A stretch of 29,184 bases of DNA from CAZGZD01 sp964530005 (GCA_964530005.1 CAZGZD010000012.1:1-29184); one strand, 5' to 3'; numbered from the stretch's first letter, positions 14,987-22,750 are shown. Program-made: numbers and translations. Notes: a model not told the origin generated them from the letters alone.

Positions 14987-15400
14987 TTATTCGAATTTGA
15001 CGGAGACATTCTTGGAAGTTGTAACGGTGTTGTCAATCGTGACGGTCAGCGTAGCTACTCCCGGGGTTGAAGAGGTTAGATTGAAGGTGGCTTTGCCACT
15101 TTTGTCGCTGGTTGAGGCAACTGCGACAATCTCCCCAAGTGTGGTCTGAATTGTCACGGGCTTTGCTGAAACTGGCTGATTATCAGGGCTTCTTACGAAT
15201 ACATCGACTTTTACAATTGAGGTGCCGTCAGCTTTTTGAGTAAGTGGCCATGCAAAGACGAGCGATTTGTCAGCTGAGGCGACATTTTTGACATTTGCGC
15301 GAATTAGTTGATTGACAGGATCTTGAAATACAACAGTAAAGATAAAGACCGCAAAAGCGAGAAAAAAAACCGTGATAAGTGCTGTGAATCTCTTGTCCAT
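14987..15400 (-). CDS. Membrane-anchored Ig-like (invasin/Big-type) domain protein
   Basis: Started at ATG 15400 the protein has 137 residues: MDKRF, a transmembrane helix or uncleaved signal (TALITVFFLAFAVFIFTVVF, about 6-25), a short linker, and one extracellular beta-sandwich (about 50-137). The sandwich has features of invasin/Big-like domains (VKVDVFVRSPDNQPVSAKPV, TIQTTLGEIVAVASTSDKSG, KATFNLTSSTPGVATLTVTI). A longer frame to 15454 crosses the promoter and is not used. TATAAT at 15413-15408 ends 7 nt before the ATG, with a second promoter further up. Likely a cell-surface protein. It is followed by galU at 5 nt. Confidence 0.75.
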   Translation of the reverse strand: MDKRFTALITVFFLAFAVFIFTVVFQDPVNQLIRANVKNVASADKSLVFAWPLTQKADGTSIVKVDVFVRSPDNQPVSAKPVTIQTTLGEIVAVASTSDKSGKATFNLTSSTPGVATLTVTIDNTVTTSKNVSVKFE

Positions 15401-15424
15401 ATGATTTATTATAATCTCATTGGC

Positions 15425-15454
15425 ATTATACTCGACTGTTGACAACATTGTCAA
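15425..15454 (-). promoter_or_regulatory. Promoter upstream of the Ig-like gene and galU
   Basis: TTGACA (15454-15449), 18-nt spacer, perfect TATAAT (15430-15425). A second TATAAT at 15413-15408 lies closer to the ATG at 15400. The two -10 elements could give one short-leader and one leaderless transcript. Confidence 0.65.
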
Positions 15455-15464
15455 ATATCCTACT

Positions 15465-16163
15465 CTATTGCACCCTGCTGCTTATTTTTAGAGCCTTAAG
15501 TACTTCATTGTGGATGATGTCTGGCGTATATAGATCGCCGTCTTTGTCTACAGAGGAAATTGTAATCCAATTGTCCTTAGTAGACGCGAGCTTATTGTAT
15601 AGCGTGCGTACCTTTTGTTGATACTCTGTATCTGCCTCTTGAATATCTGCACGACCTCTAAGATATGATGGCTTTTCTCGATGTTTTTGTAACTGGGAAG
15701 ATTTTTCGTTCGGCATATCAAGATATATGACACATGATTCGCGTGGGATTTTATGTTCCTGGTATTCAAGATTTTCTACCCATTTTATGAACTGATCTTG
15801 TTTTTTGCCACCCTCCTTAATTTTGGCTCCTTGGTGTGCTACGCTTGATGGAGTATAGCGATTGCAAATCACAATATATCCCTTTTTCAAAAAATCGCCA
15901 ATTGCATGTGCGACTTCTGCTCTATCAAGTGCAAATAAAAGCGCTACAAAATAAGGCGAGATAGAATTTATTGATCCAAATTCACCCCTGAGATATTTCG
16001 CAATCAGCTGCCCAGGCATACTTTCGTAGCGAGGGAAATCAAAAACCGCTACATGTTTGTCCTGATCTTTTAAGCTTTTGACAAGAAGCTTCGTCTGCAC
16101 ACTTTTGCCAGATGCATCAGTGCCTTCAAATGCGATAAGCGAGCCCGTATATTTCTTGGACAT
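15465..16163 (-). CDS. tmk: Thymidylate kinase
   Basis: Phosphorylates dTMP to dTDP for DNA synthesis. The 232-aa protein has the P-loop FEGTDASGKSVQTKLL (12-27), the VFDFPRYES segment carrying the conserved Arg that contacts phosphate, LLFALDRAEVA, and the substrate segment ICNRYTPSSVAHQGAK, the equivalent of the DRY motif (here NRY). ESCVIYLDMPNEKS and the LID region follow. The family length is about 205-215, so it carries a modest extension. TACAGT lies 7 nt upstream of the ATG. It follows the Hsp100 gene by 24 nt. Confidence 0.92.
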   Translation of the reverse strand: MSKKYTGSLIAFEGTDASGKSVQTKLLVKSLKDQDKHVAVFDFPRYESMPGQLIAKYLRGEFGSINSISPYFVALLFALDRAEVAHAIGDFLKKGYIVICNRYTPSSVAHQGAKIKEGGKKQDQFIKWVENLEYQEHKIPRESCVIYLDMPNEKSSQLQKHREKPSYLRGRADIQEADTEYQQKVRTLYNKLASTKDNWITISSVDKDGDLYTPDIIHNEVLKALKISSRVQ

Positions 16164-16187
16164 AGTGAAAACTGTACTTAATTTAAT

Positions 16188-18443
16188 TTATAAGGAAAGT
16201 GTTTGACCTGGTTGTATTTGACCTGCAAGAATCTGTCTTGCTACTTGACCATCAATCTCATTTTTGAGAATTCTTTGGAGATCTCGCGCTCCAAATGCAG
16301 GGTCATAATGTGAAGATATAAGACTTGCAATTTTGGCGTCTGATATCTGAAGTTTGATTTTGTGATTAGCATAAATTGATGTGGCGAGCTGGCCTACAAT
16401 CGCACGTGCCATATCTACCATCATCGTCTTAGTGAGTCCGTGGAAGGCTATGATACCGTCGAACCTATTGAGAAATTCGGGCAAGAAGATTCCTTTCTCG
16501 ACAAGATGATCGACTACGGCCTTTGTGGTAGGTGGTGTCTGAATAAGAGCTGATCCTGTGGACTGCGTGGATTGATAAAAAAGCGATGCGCCGGCATTTG
16601 ATGTTGCAATAATTACCAGATTCTTGCAGTCTACTCGACGACCATATCCATCTGAATAATACCCTTCATCAAGCATAGTGAGGAATATGTTCAGAAGATC
16701 ATGATCAGCTTTCTCAATCTCGTCAAGAAGTAGTACTCCATAAGGCTGGGCACGAAGAGCAGCAGTCAGTAGTCCCGGATTTCCAGTGTCGGCTGATCCA
16801 ATAAGCTTTGATATATCTGACTTTGATTGGTAAAGCGACATATCAAATCGAATAAACTGTGCGTTAGCACCAAATAGCGCTGCGGAAATAGCTTTTGCAG
16901 TCTCAGTCTTTCCTACACCTGTGGGCCCAAGAAAAATAAAGGTACACAGAGGCTTATGCCGAGTTCCTTGATCAACAAAAGCTTGTTGCAGAGTTGAGGT
17001 GACTGATTTGACAGCTTCTTCCTGATGGATAATACGTGTTGAAAGGGTCGCCTCAAGAGTGAGGAGCTTATTTCGCATAGAGCTATTTATTGTGGTGGGT
17101 ATGTGAGTAAGCTCTTCAAGGACGATGCTGATCGTATCAGGTGTCACAATGGTTTTTTTGAGCATTTGATTTGTATATACACAAGCACTATCAAGCAGCT
17201 TGACTGTTTTTTCGGGGTATGGAATTGTTGTGATATATACATCACTCTTGTCGAGCGCAATCTCAAGAGTCTCGTATGGAATGTAGACGCCATAATGTGC
17301 TTCAATGCGTGGAATTGAGTTTAGGAGTATTGCTTCAGCTTGAGCCTTAGTGATCTCAGGAATGTCTTCTTTTACAAAATGTTGACCGATATTTTCAAAT
17401 GGACGTATATATCTTTCATAAAGATATGGTGTCGTAATGCCAATAATTTGCATCTCGCTTCCTTTGGCATATTTCTCAATTTGTGAGCTCATATCAAGGT
17501 GTCCTTGTTCATTAGTCGTGTATTTATCTATTCTGTCAATTACAAGGATTACATTTGCAGCTCCAGCTGCTTCAGCAAACAAAGAGTCAAGGAATACTTC
17601 TCTTTTTTTCATATCTTCAAACTCAGCCAAAATTCCGTCCATATTAAGTTTTAAAATCCGCTTAAAAGCGAGTAGCTCGGTAGTCTTGCCTTCGTATATT
17701 TGCTTGGCAAGAGCATCGACTATGGTATGTTTGCCTATTCCCTCATCTCCAACAAGTAGTACATTTGCTTCATTCCCTTTAGACAGGATTCGCTCAACCT
17801 GCTCAATTTGGAGCTCGCGTGCAATCACTGGACTAAGCTTGGCAAGATATGCAGGATCTGTGAGATCTTGAGTAAAGCGATCAAGGGTCGGGGTGTATCC
17901 ATATGCCCAGTCGTGCCCAATTGGAGGGGTGGCCATGAGAGAGGACAGCTTCCACCACTTTTCCTGTTCATACTGAGCATGATAATAATGCTCAAACCAT
18001 TCCTCGACTTTTTTTTGATTCACTGGATTTATAAGGTGTTTGGACATAAAATCGGCCTTTATTGATTGTTTTTTCTCTTCAGGAGTAGCCTTGGTAAGGC
18101 TTATGGCAAAAAGTAGAGGGATAAGTAGTATATATAAGAGAATTACGATGGGGATGGAAATAAGAATAACAATCTGTAGGATAAGGTAAAAAAGCAGTAT
18201 CGCAAGCCGCATCACAGCGCCGATCAGGCGACTCATGATATTGAAGCTTAAGCGGTTGAAGTACTCTGAGAAAGAGAAACCCACCTCAGTCTTTTGGGCA
18301 ACCAGATTTTTCCAGGGTAAAAATAGAGTCCTAAGTAGTTGCTTGAGTGAGAAGAAATAAGGCAAAAAGATAAGAATATTGATAAGTCCTTCAAAAAAAG
18401 CCCGAAAAGAACTGCGATAAAATTCTTTTAGTTTGCTCTGCAT
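16188..18443 (-). CDS. Membrane-anchored Hsp100/Clp-type AAA+ ATPase
   Basis: A 751-aa two-ring AAA+ protein of the ClpB/ClpC type in an unusual layout. Residues 1-115 hold hydrophobic segments (about 15-42 and 72-115) instead of the Clp N domain, so it is membrane-bound. D1 (about 200-400) is degenerate: Walker A is GDEGIGKH (232-239, His in place of Ser/Thr), Walker B is VIDRID (301-306, with Arg in place of the catalytic Glu), and the usual double-Arg finger is absent. D2 is intact: GPTGVGKT (506-513), LLLDEIEKA (571-579), NRFD Arg finger (about 659-662), then FGARDLQR of the C-terminal small domain. I infer a membrane unfoldase driven by D2 with a non-hydrolysing D1. No clpP is in the window. 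TATAAT at 18455-18450 ends 6 nt before the ATG. Confidence 0.85.
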   Translation of the reverse strand: MQSKLKEFYRSSFRAFFEGLINILIFLPYFFSLKQLLRTLFLPWKNLVAQKTEVGFSFSEYFNRLSFNIMSRLIGAVMRLAILLFYLILQIVILISIPIVILLYILLIPLLFAISLTKATPEEKKQSIKADFMSKHLINPVNQKKVEEWFEHYYHAQYEQEKWWKLSSLMATPPIGHDWAYGYTPTLDRFTQDLTDPAYLAKLSPVIARELQIEQVERILSKGNEANVLLVGDEGIGKHTIVDALAKQIYEGKTTELLAFKRILKLNMDGILAEFEDMKKREVFLDSLFAEAAGAANVILVIDRIDKYTTNEQGHLDMSSQIEKYAKGSEMQIIGITTPYLYERYIRPFENIGQHFVKEDIPEITKAQAEAILLNSIPRIEAHYGVYIPYETLEIALDKSDVYITTIPYPEKTVKLLDSACVYTNQMLKKTIVTPDTISIVLEELTHIPTTINSSMRNKLLTLEATLSTRIIHQEEAVKSVTSTLQQAFVDQGTRHKPLCTFIFLGPTGVGKTETAKAISAALFGANAQFIRFDMSLYQSKSDISKLIGSADTGNPGLLTAALRAQPYGVLLLDEIEKADHDLLNIFLTMLDEGYYSDGYGRRVDCKNLVIIATSNAGASLFYQSTQSTGSALIQTPPTTKAVVDHLVEKGIFLPEFLNRFDGIIAFHGLTKTMMVDMARAIVGQLATSIYANHKIKLQISDAKIASLISSHYDPAFGARDLQRILKNEIDGQVARQILAGQIQPGQTLSL

Positions 18444-18449
18444 ATTTTG

Positions 18450-18455
18450 ATTATA
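18450..18455 (-). promoter_or_regulatory. -10 element of the Hsp100 gene
   Basis: Perfect TATAAT on the minus strand ending 6 nt before the ATG at 18443. The -35 is weak (TTTAAA at 18477-18472, 16-nt spacer). It would give a leaderless message and is divergent to the Lys-rich peptide promoter at 18497. Confidence 0.5.
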
Positions 18456-18496
18456 GCTTAAGAATAAGATATTTAAATGGTCTCAATTTTTACCTC

Positions 18497-18524
18497 TTGA
18501 CACCTATCTCTAAAGTATTAATAT
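18497..18524 (+). promoter_or_regulatory. Promoter of the Lys-rich peptide gene
   Basis: Perfect TTGACA (18497-18502), 16-nt spacer, TAATAT (18519-18524). The expected transcript start near 18531 leaves a leader of about 70 nt before the ATG at 18603. Two hairpins lie in this leader: AACTCT/AGAGTT (18558-18576) and TGTTGA/TCAACA (18584-18603). Confidence 0.6.
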
Positions 18525-18602
18525 GAAGGTGAATAATGCCTATTTGTAATAGCTTTCAACTCTATAGTTAAGAGTTTACTATTTGTTGAGGGGGTGGTCA
18601 AC

Positions 18603-18641
18603 ATGGCTAAGAAAAAGGCAAAGGCTAAGAAAAAAAAGTAA
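18603..18641 (+). CDS. 12-residue Lys-rich peptide MAKKKAKAKKKK
   Basis: A 12-codon frame encoding MAKKKAKAKKKK (8 Lys, 3 Ala), then TAA. It has everything a small gene needs: a TTGACA-type promoter, a strong Shine-Dalgarno-like run GGGGGTG (18590-18596, 6 nt before the ATG; 7-nt match to the anti-SD with one G-U), and an intrinsic terminator 20 nt after the stop. The SD lies in the loop of the hairpin TGTTGA-GGGGGTGG-TCAACA, whose 3' arm reaches the A of the ATG. The peptide resembles the basic tails of histone-H1-like or ribosomal proteins, so RNA or DNA charge neutralisation is conceivable. No family is known to me. The alternative is that the transcript is a non-coding RNA with a chance frame. 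Confidence 0.55.
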   Translation: MAKKKAKAKKKK

Positions 18642-18659
18642 CTACTTAAGTCGCTAAAA

Positions 18660-18703
18660 AGCCCCACACGCTTTAGATTCATATACTGTCGGTGGGGTTT
18701 TTT
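18660..18703 (+). terminator. Intrinsic terminator after the Lys-rich peptide gene
   Basis: CCCCAC (18662-18667) pairs with GTGGGG (18692-18697), with flanking A and T runs extending the stem and a six-T tract at 18698-18703. The loop is about 24 nt. The truB -10 (TATAAT, 18705-18710) begins right after the T tract. Confidence 0.75.
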
Positions 18704-18720
18704 ATATAATAACCTTCATT

Positions 18721-19488
18721 ATGAATAGAGTTCTCACGCTATATAAGCCAGTAGGTGCTACTCCCCTAGATGTACTTTATGAGCTTCAAGAGCGAAATCC
18801 AGGGTACAAAGATGTTAGGCTTGCATATGCTGGCCGGCTCGACCCGATGGCTGAAGGTCTACTTTTGGTTCTCGTTGGAGATGAATGTAAGCGTCGAGAT
18901 CATTATCAAAAGCTGGATAAGATTTACGAATTTGAGGTGCTTTTTGGTGTCTCGACTGATACGTATGATATTCTGGGTAAAATTACAAGCACCAAACACC
19001 AAATTCCAAACAATTTGATTCTTCAAATTAAAAAAATAATTCCTGAATTTATCGGAGAGCATGATCAGCCATATCCTCCATATTCTGCGGCGCGAGTGAA
19101 TGGCAAACCCTTATATTGGTGGGCACGGCAAGGCCGCATAGACGAATGTAATATACCATCAAAGAGAGTGAACATTTATGACCTGAAATTCAAAGGTTAT
19201 GAGGAAAAAACTACAAAAGAACTTGAGACGTTTGTTGTTTCCAGAATAAACAAAGTAAAGGGAGATTTTCGGCAGAATGAGATTAAAAAAGACTGGGATA
19301 CATTTTTCAAAAAGTATATGGATCAAAGCTTTGTAACTGCATCATTTACTATTCATTGCTCATCCGGCACATATGTGAGATCTTTGGCTCATGAGATGGG
19401 TCTGGAGCTTGGAGTTAGGGGCATTGCTTTACAAATAAAAAGAAAAAAGATTGGAACTTTTTTTAAAGAAGATAATCAAGAAGTTTAA
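18721..19488 (+). CDS. truB: tRNA pseudouridine-55 synthase TruB
   Basis: Makes pseudouridine 55 in the T loop of tRNAs. The 255-aa protein starts MNRVLTLYKPVGATPLDVLY (YKPxG motif) and has AYAGRLDPMAEGLLLVLVG with the catalytic Asp at residue 41, YEFEVLFGVSTDTYDILG, and the C-terminal CSSGTYVRSLAHEMG. The middle (about 165-200) carries a charged insertion relative to short TruB. The PUA-like C-terminal domain is missing or minimal. TATAAT (18705-18710) ends 10 nt before the ATG. The 3' end overlaps the convergent gene 19485-20102 by 4 nt. Confidence 0.93.
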   Translation: MNRVLTLYKPVGATPLDVLYELQERNPGYKDVRLAYAGRLDPMAEGLLLVLVGDECKRRDHYQKLDKIYEFEVLFGVSTDTYDILGKITSTKHQIPNNLILQIKKIIPEFIGEHDQPYPPYSAARVNGKPLYWWARQGRIDECNIPSKRVNIYDLKFKGYEEKTTKELETFVVSRINKVKGDFRQNEIKKDWDTFFKKYMDQSFVTASFTIHCSSGTYVRSLAHEMGLELGVRGIALQIKRKKIGTFFKEDNQEV

Positions 19489-20102
19489 ACTAGTTCATCG
19501 ATTATAGCGACAAAGTGCCCGGCTTCGCTTATAGCGCTTGTGGCTACCTCTGGATCAAATCTTTCTCTTGAGGTAGGCTTCCTTTCTGAGCCAGAAACAG
19601 TAGAGTAAAGGTCATCTCCATTAATAGTTGTACCTGTATGATTATCACTAAATGGAGCCGTTGTTTCAATAGTGTCTGCCTGAAAACGACCGAGAGAATC
19701 CCTACGACCTGAGATTTGCAAGTATCTCTCTATTCCATATTCAGTAGTTTGCTCAAACGTGATGGTTTCCTCTCCGGTGTTTTCAAAAGAACGACTAAAC
19801 CAAACGCGCGATACTCCATCGTTGAGATCAAATGATACTCTTCCTGTGGGGATCATACCTCTAAAAATATCACCGAATTCACTAAGTCTTTCGAAGAATT
19901 GATCTCCACCGCTACTCTCTCGCAATCGGGGCAATGCGCCTTTGAGAGCGCTCAATCGATTCCTCATCTCTCTTTTGCTATGTACACCAAACTCGTGGCG
20001 TACTTTTCTTGCATCCCATCGGTTGTGAATATCGTAAACTGCAAGTCCTAATCCAGCAGATCCCGCCATAGCGATAGCGGCACTCTCAATAAGTTTACTC
20101 AT
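19485..20102 (-). CDS. Hypothetical protein with weak N-terminal hydrophobic segment
   Basis: A 205-aa protein that I do not recognise. Residues 7-24 (AAIAMAGSAGLGLAVYDI) form a weak hydrophobic segment that could be a membrane anchor. The rest is soluble and polar, rich in Arg, Glu, Ser and Thr. VSFDLNDGVSRVWFSRSFENTGEETITFEQ looks like an antiparallel beta sheet with several aromatic residues. TTGCAT-17-TATAAT (20142-20114) precedes the ATG by 11 nt. Convergent with truB, with 4-nt overlap of the ends. Confidence 0.65.
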   Translation of the reverse strand: MSKLIESAAIAMAGSAGLGLAVYDIHNRWDARKVRHEFGVHSKREMRNRLSALKGALPRLRESSGGDQFFERLSEFGDIFRGMIPTGRVSFDLNDGVSRVWFSRSFENTGEETITFEQTTEYGIERYLQISGRRDSLGRFQADTIETTAPFSDNHTGTTINGDDLYSTVSGSERKPTSRERFDPEVATSAISEAGHFVAIIDELV

Positions 20103-20113
20103 AGTGGTTTTCG

Positions 20114-20142
20114 ATTATAGTACGACTATGGGTTAAATGCAA
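20114..20142 (-). promoter_or_regulatory. Promoter of the gene 19485-20102
   Basis: TTGCAT (20142-20137), 17-nt spacer, TATAAT (20119-20114), 11 nt to the ATG at 20102. Confidence 0.55.
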
Positions 20143-20149
20143 GATAGTC

Positions 20150-21295
20150 TTATTTAAGTGATACTTCCACAAGCCGTAGTTCGCCCGTGAAAGGCCCCAA
20201 TGGGCGGTAGTAACTTACATACATCTTTTTTCCATCTTCCTTAAAAAGTGCTGGATGTTGCTGAGCTGCATAATCAAAGCTTTGCTCAGTGGGAGCAAGT
20301 CCTGTAAAGAGAGTTTTTTGATTACTCCATGGTCCTTCTGGTCGACTGGCCGTCCTCACAAGTACTTCATTTGCAAATGTCTTGCTATAGACAGCTACAA
20401 ACTGATTAAGATAATTGTTCCATGCGACCGAGAAGCCTGAAGAGGATGCATCAATTACTTTTTTGGCGGCATTTATATCACTTACCCATTTTTTACCATT
20501 CCAGAATGTATATGCTGATCGCTGCGTCACTTTGTCTTGTCGGACTCGTGCAATCTCGCATCCAAACTTGGTCTTGTCACAACTATATAGATAAATGTAT
20601 TGGCCATCTTTTAGGGCTGAGCGAACAAATAATTCTTCGGGCTTCTTGAAAACATTTTCGGCGATGATATTTGCGTCTGTCGCACTCTTTTTTATACTCG
20701 CTATATTTACGCCTTGAAGATCATAGTTTAGATATCCAGGTTGTACCTTAAGGCTGAGTGAGAAGATAAGCGCTTCATCGTCTGATATGTTGACGGCCGA
20801 CATAGGCCACAGAGCATATCGATCGTCTCCTTTATTTTTTTGAAGATTATAGTTTTTTTCATCCTGCTTAAGCTCAATAAACTGATAAGGGGCGCCTGCT
20901 GCGTCCAACGACTCTTCAACTGCAAGTGGAGTAGCTAGATTGGCAAAAGCCGCGGTATTTGACCTGGCATTTTGCCCATCTGAGGACTTTGGATTGAAAA
21001 GTGTGTCATTGAAGATCCACACAAGAGTATTGCCCAGCTTTACGCTGATCCCTCCATCACGAGTTGTTACATTTGGCGGTTTGCCGACCTCCCCTACTTC
21101 CTGAACGGACTCGACAGAAAGTGTATTGAGTCGATATTTCCCGAAAGGTATGCGAAGTCTCACACCCTCAAAGGCATGTGAGTTTGTAGTCTTTATAGAC
21201 TGTGTGCCATATATGGTGAAAGAGATTACTGCTATTGCAGCTGCAATGATGAAGAAGATCAGGACATTTTTGATATCGTATTTTTTACTTTTCAT
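20150..21295 (-). CDS. Membrane-anchored DUF4185-like beta-propeller protein
   Basis: A 381-aa protein with one N-terminal membrane helix (NVLIFFIIAAAIAVISFTIY, about 10-29) and a large extracellular domain. The domain pattern (TRDGGISVKLGNTLVWIFNDTLF, then FGCEIARVRQ, SGFSVAWNNYLNQFVAVYS, RPEGPWSNQKTLFTG, and HPALFKEDGKKMYVSYYRP) is that of five-bladed propellers related to glycoside hydrolases, as in DUF4185. The GPW and Y-x-x-Q-HP-x-L segments fit this well. A sugar-binding or -cleaving role at the cell surface is inference; the catalytic acids are not identifiable by eye. TATAAA lies 8 nt before the ATG. It is in line with the nuclease gene upstream. Confidence 0.7.
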   Translation of the reverse strand: MKSKKYDIKNVLIFFIIAAAIAVISFTIYGTQSIKTTNSHAFEGVRLRIPFGKYRLNTLSVESVQEVGEVGKPPNVTTRDGGISVKLGNTLVWIFNDTLFNPKSSDGQNARSNTAAFANLATPLAVEESLDAAGAPYQFIELKQDEKNYNLQKNKGDDRYALWPMSAVNISDDEALIFSLSLKVQPGYLNYDLQGVNIASIKKSATDANIIAENVFKKPEELFVRSALKDGQYIYLYSCDKTKFGCEIARVRQDKVTQRSAYTFWNGKKWVSDINAAKKVIDASSSGFSVAWNNYLNQFVAVYSKTFANEVLVRTASRPEGPWSNQKTLFTGLAPTEQSFDYAAQQHPALFKEDGKKMYVSYYRPLGPFTGELRLVEVSLK

Positions 21296-21309
21296 ATCTC
21301 AATTTTATA

Positions 21310-22008
21310 CTATTCAACCTCAGCGCGATTCATAAGCCATACGCAATATTCGCAGTTTAGGTGGCGCTTGGGTTGTGGGCCCTTGAGGACAGATACGGCC
21401 TCAGCAAATAATTTCTTGACACGATCAACACTGGTTGATACTCGTACGGGTTCAATATTAAAGTGAACCAGACCATTCTTCTCCACACGTGCTGGGTAGT
21501 AGTATATTAAATATGCAAAATCAGCAACGAGGAATCCGTTTGAATTTAGCATAAGCGCATACGCGTCGAGCTGAGTCTGATAATAGCGCTCTGAGTCACC
21601 ATCGCGTGGAGCTGATCCCTTAGTCTTATAATCAAGAGGAATATAGCGTACTTCTTGGTCAAAGAGCCCATCTGTGGGGGCAGCAGTGATAGTAAGGCAG
21701 TCGTCAAGTGCTCCAAAAAGAGTAGCTCCAATCTCTTGATCTACATACTCAAGACCCGTGCGCCAGTCGCGCCATTTGTCCATAAGAGCGGTGTCTTTAA
21801 GTAACTGACCTTCTACTTTTCCATGTAGCTCTGGTGGAAGCGATCCTCTATATTGATCAAAATATTTCTTGATCACAAGATCCATGCCAGATGGAAGTGA
21901 TGGAAAGATTCCTCGAGGGCGTTGGACTCTTTTGTTGTAGTGAAGCCAGAAGCAACGCGGACATTCGCGATAAAGATTGAGTCCTGTTGTAGGAGAAAGT
22001 CGAATCAT
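21310..22008 (-). CDS. PD-(D/E)XK nuclease, Cas4/AddB-like with four Cys
   Basis: A 232-aa nuclease of the RecB-type PD-(D/E)XK superfamily. Motifs in order: N-terminal LSPTTGLNLYRECPRCFWLHY, GALDD (99-103), LDYKTK (125-130, the D-x-K catalytic pair) and QTQLDAYALML (144-154, the Q-xxx-Y motif). Cys16, Cys19, Cys219 and Cys222 would hold an iron-sulfur cluster as in Cas4 and AddB. There is no CRISPR array or other cas gene in the window, so a stand-alone repair or DNA-processing role is more likely. It lies next to YjbQ and the pyrimidine-dimer glycosylase-like gene; a repair grouping is only suggestive. Confidence 0.8.
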   Translation of the reverse strand: MIRLSPTTGLNLYRECPRCFWLHYNKRVQRPRGIFPSLPSGMDLVIKKYFDQYRGSLPPELHGKVEGQLLKDTALMDKWRDWRTGLEYVDQEIGATLFGALDDCLTITAAPTDGLFDQEVRYIPLDYKTKGSAPRDGDSERYYQTQLDAYALMLNSNGFLVADFAYLIYYYPARVEKNGLVHFNIEPVRVSTSVDRVKKLFAEAVSVLKGPQPKRHLNCEYCVWLMNRAEVE

Positions 22009-22011
22009 ATC

Positions 22012-22401
22012 TTATTTTGACTCAAGCGTCGTGATGACAATTTCTCGAGTCCTTGGTCCATCTAGCTCTACAAGTACTACTCTCTGCCAACTTCCAAGGA
22101 CAAGATGATTTTCAGAAACTGGAATAGTAATAGATGCGCCAATGATTGAAGACATAATATGATCTGTGACGTGTGCTGGGTTGTGTGGATGACGATAAGC
22201 AAGGCGCGGCATCATTGCCTCAAATGCATCAAGCATATCAAGGTCAGTACCAGGATCAAGGTCAGCAAGCGTGAGTGCGGCTGTGGTATGAAGTACCGAT
22301 ATAGAGCAGATACCCTCCCCAATCCTTATTTCTTTCTGAATGTCATTGGTGATATCGATAATCTCCTTTTTTTTCTGTGTTTTGACGATTAGTCTTTTCA
22401 T
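22012..22401 (-). CDS. yjbQ: YjbQ/UPF0047 family protein
   Basis: A 129-aa protein of the compact UPF0047 fold, annotated in some organisms as secondary thiamine-phosphate synthase. Family pattern: ICSISVLHTTAALTLADLDP (residues 34-53), YRHPHNPAHVTDHIMSSIIG and ENHLVLGSWQRVVLVELDGP near the end; the conserved His cluster supports a metal or phosphate site. Length is typical (130-140 aa). It sits between the nuclease gene (3-nt gap) and the glycosylase-like gene (19-nt gap). Real substrate unknown. Confidence 0.9.
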   Translation of the reverse strand: MKRLIVKTQKKKEIIDITNDIQKEIRIGEGICSISVLHTTAALTLADLDPGTDLDMLDAFEAMMPRLAYRHPHNPAHVTDHIMSSIIGASITIPVSENHLVLGSWQRVVLVELDGPRTREIVITTLESK

Positions 22402-22420
22402 ATCTTTTTATCTATCTTAT

Positions 22421-22750
22421 TTATACCAGACAGTCGCATTTTTTGCCCCTTAAGATAGCAATCTGCTCGTCTGGAGTATTCACAAATAAGTCTTGTGTGC
22501 TCTGATCTTTTGCTTTCGACTGAGCAAGTGGGCTGTGGTGATGGTATCCTCTTTTTTCCATCTCCTCAACAAGGAGCCCGTGGCGTAAAAAAAGCGCCTT
22601 AGTTCGACCAATCCAACGGATGGTTTCGGGATGCCGACGGTAGCCTTTTTTATCTTTTGTTAGTATCGACCAGATAGCATGAAGTTCGCGATGTTCACCA
22701 AGCAAGTGTTGTCGACATAAAATTGTTGGGTCAAGATCCCATATTCTCAT
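22421..22750 (-). CDS. Pyrimidine dimer DNA glycosylase-like protein (T4 endonuclease V family)
   Basis: A 109-aa protein resembling the Pyr_excise family of T4 endonuclease V, which excises UV-induced pyrimidine dimers. The N-terminal MRIWDLDPTILCRQHLLGEH followed by RELHAIWSIL matches the QHLMAEYRELPRV region of the T4 enzyme; Glu22 is at the place of its catalytic Glu23. The second residue is Arg rather than the Thr whose amine is the T4 nucleophile, so the N-terminal chemistry may differ. It ends at CDCLV. The gap to the tRNA-binding gene is 6 nt. If active it would protect a small genome from UV damage. Confidence 0.75.
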   Translation of the reverse strand: MRIWDLDPTILCRQHLLGEHRELHAIWSILTKDKKGYRRHPETIRWIGRTKALFLRHGLLVEEMEKRGYHHHSPLAQSKAKDQSTQDLFVNTPDEQIAILRGKKCDCLV

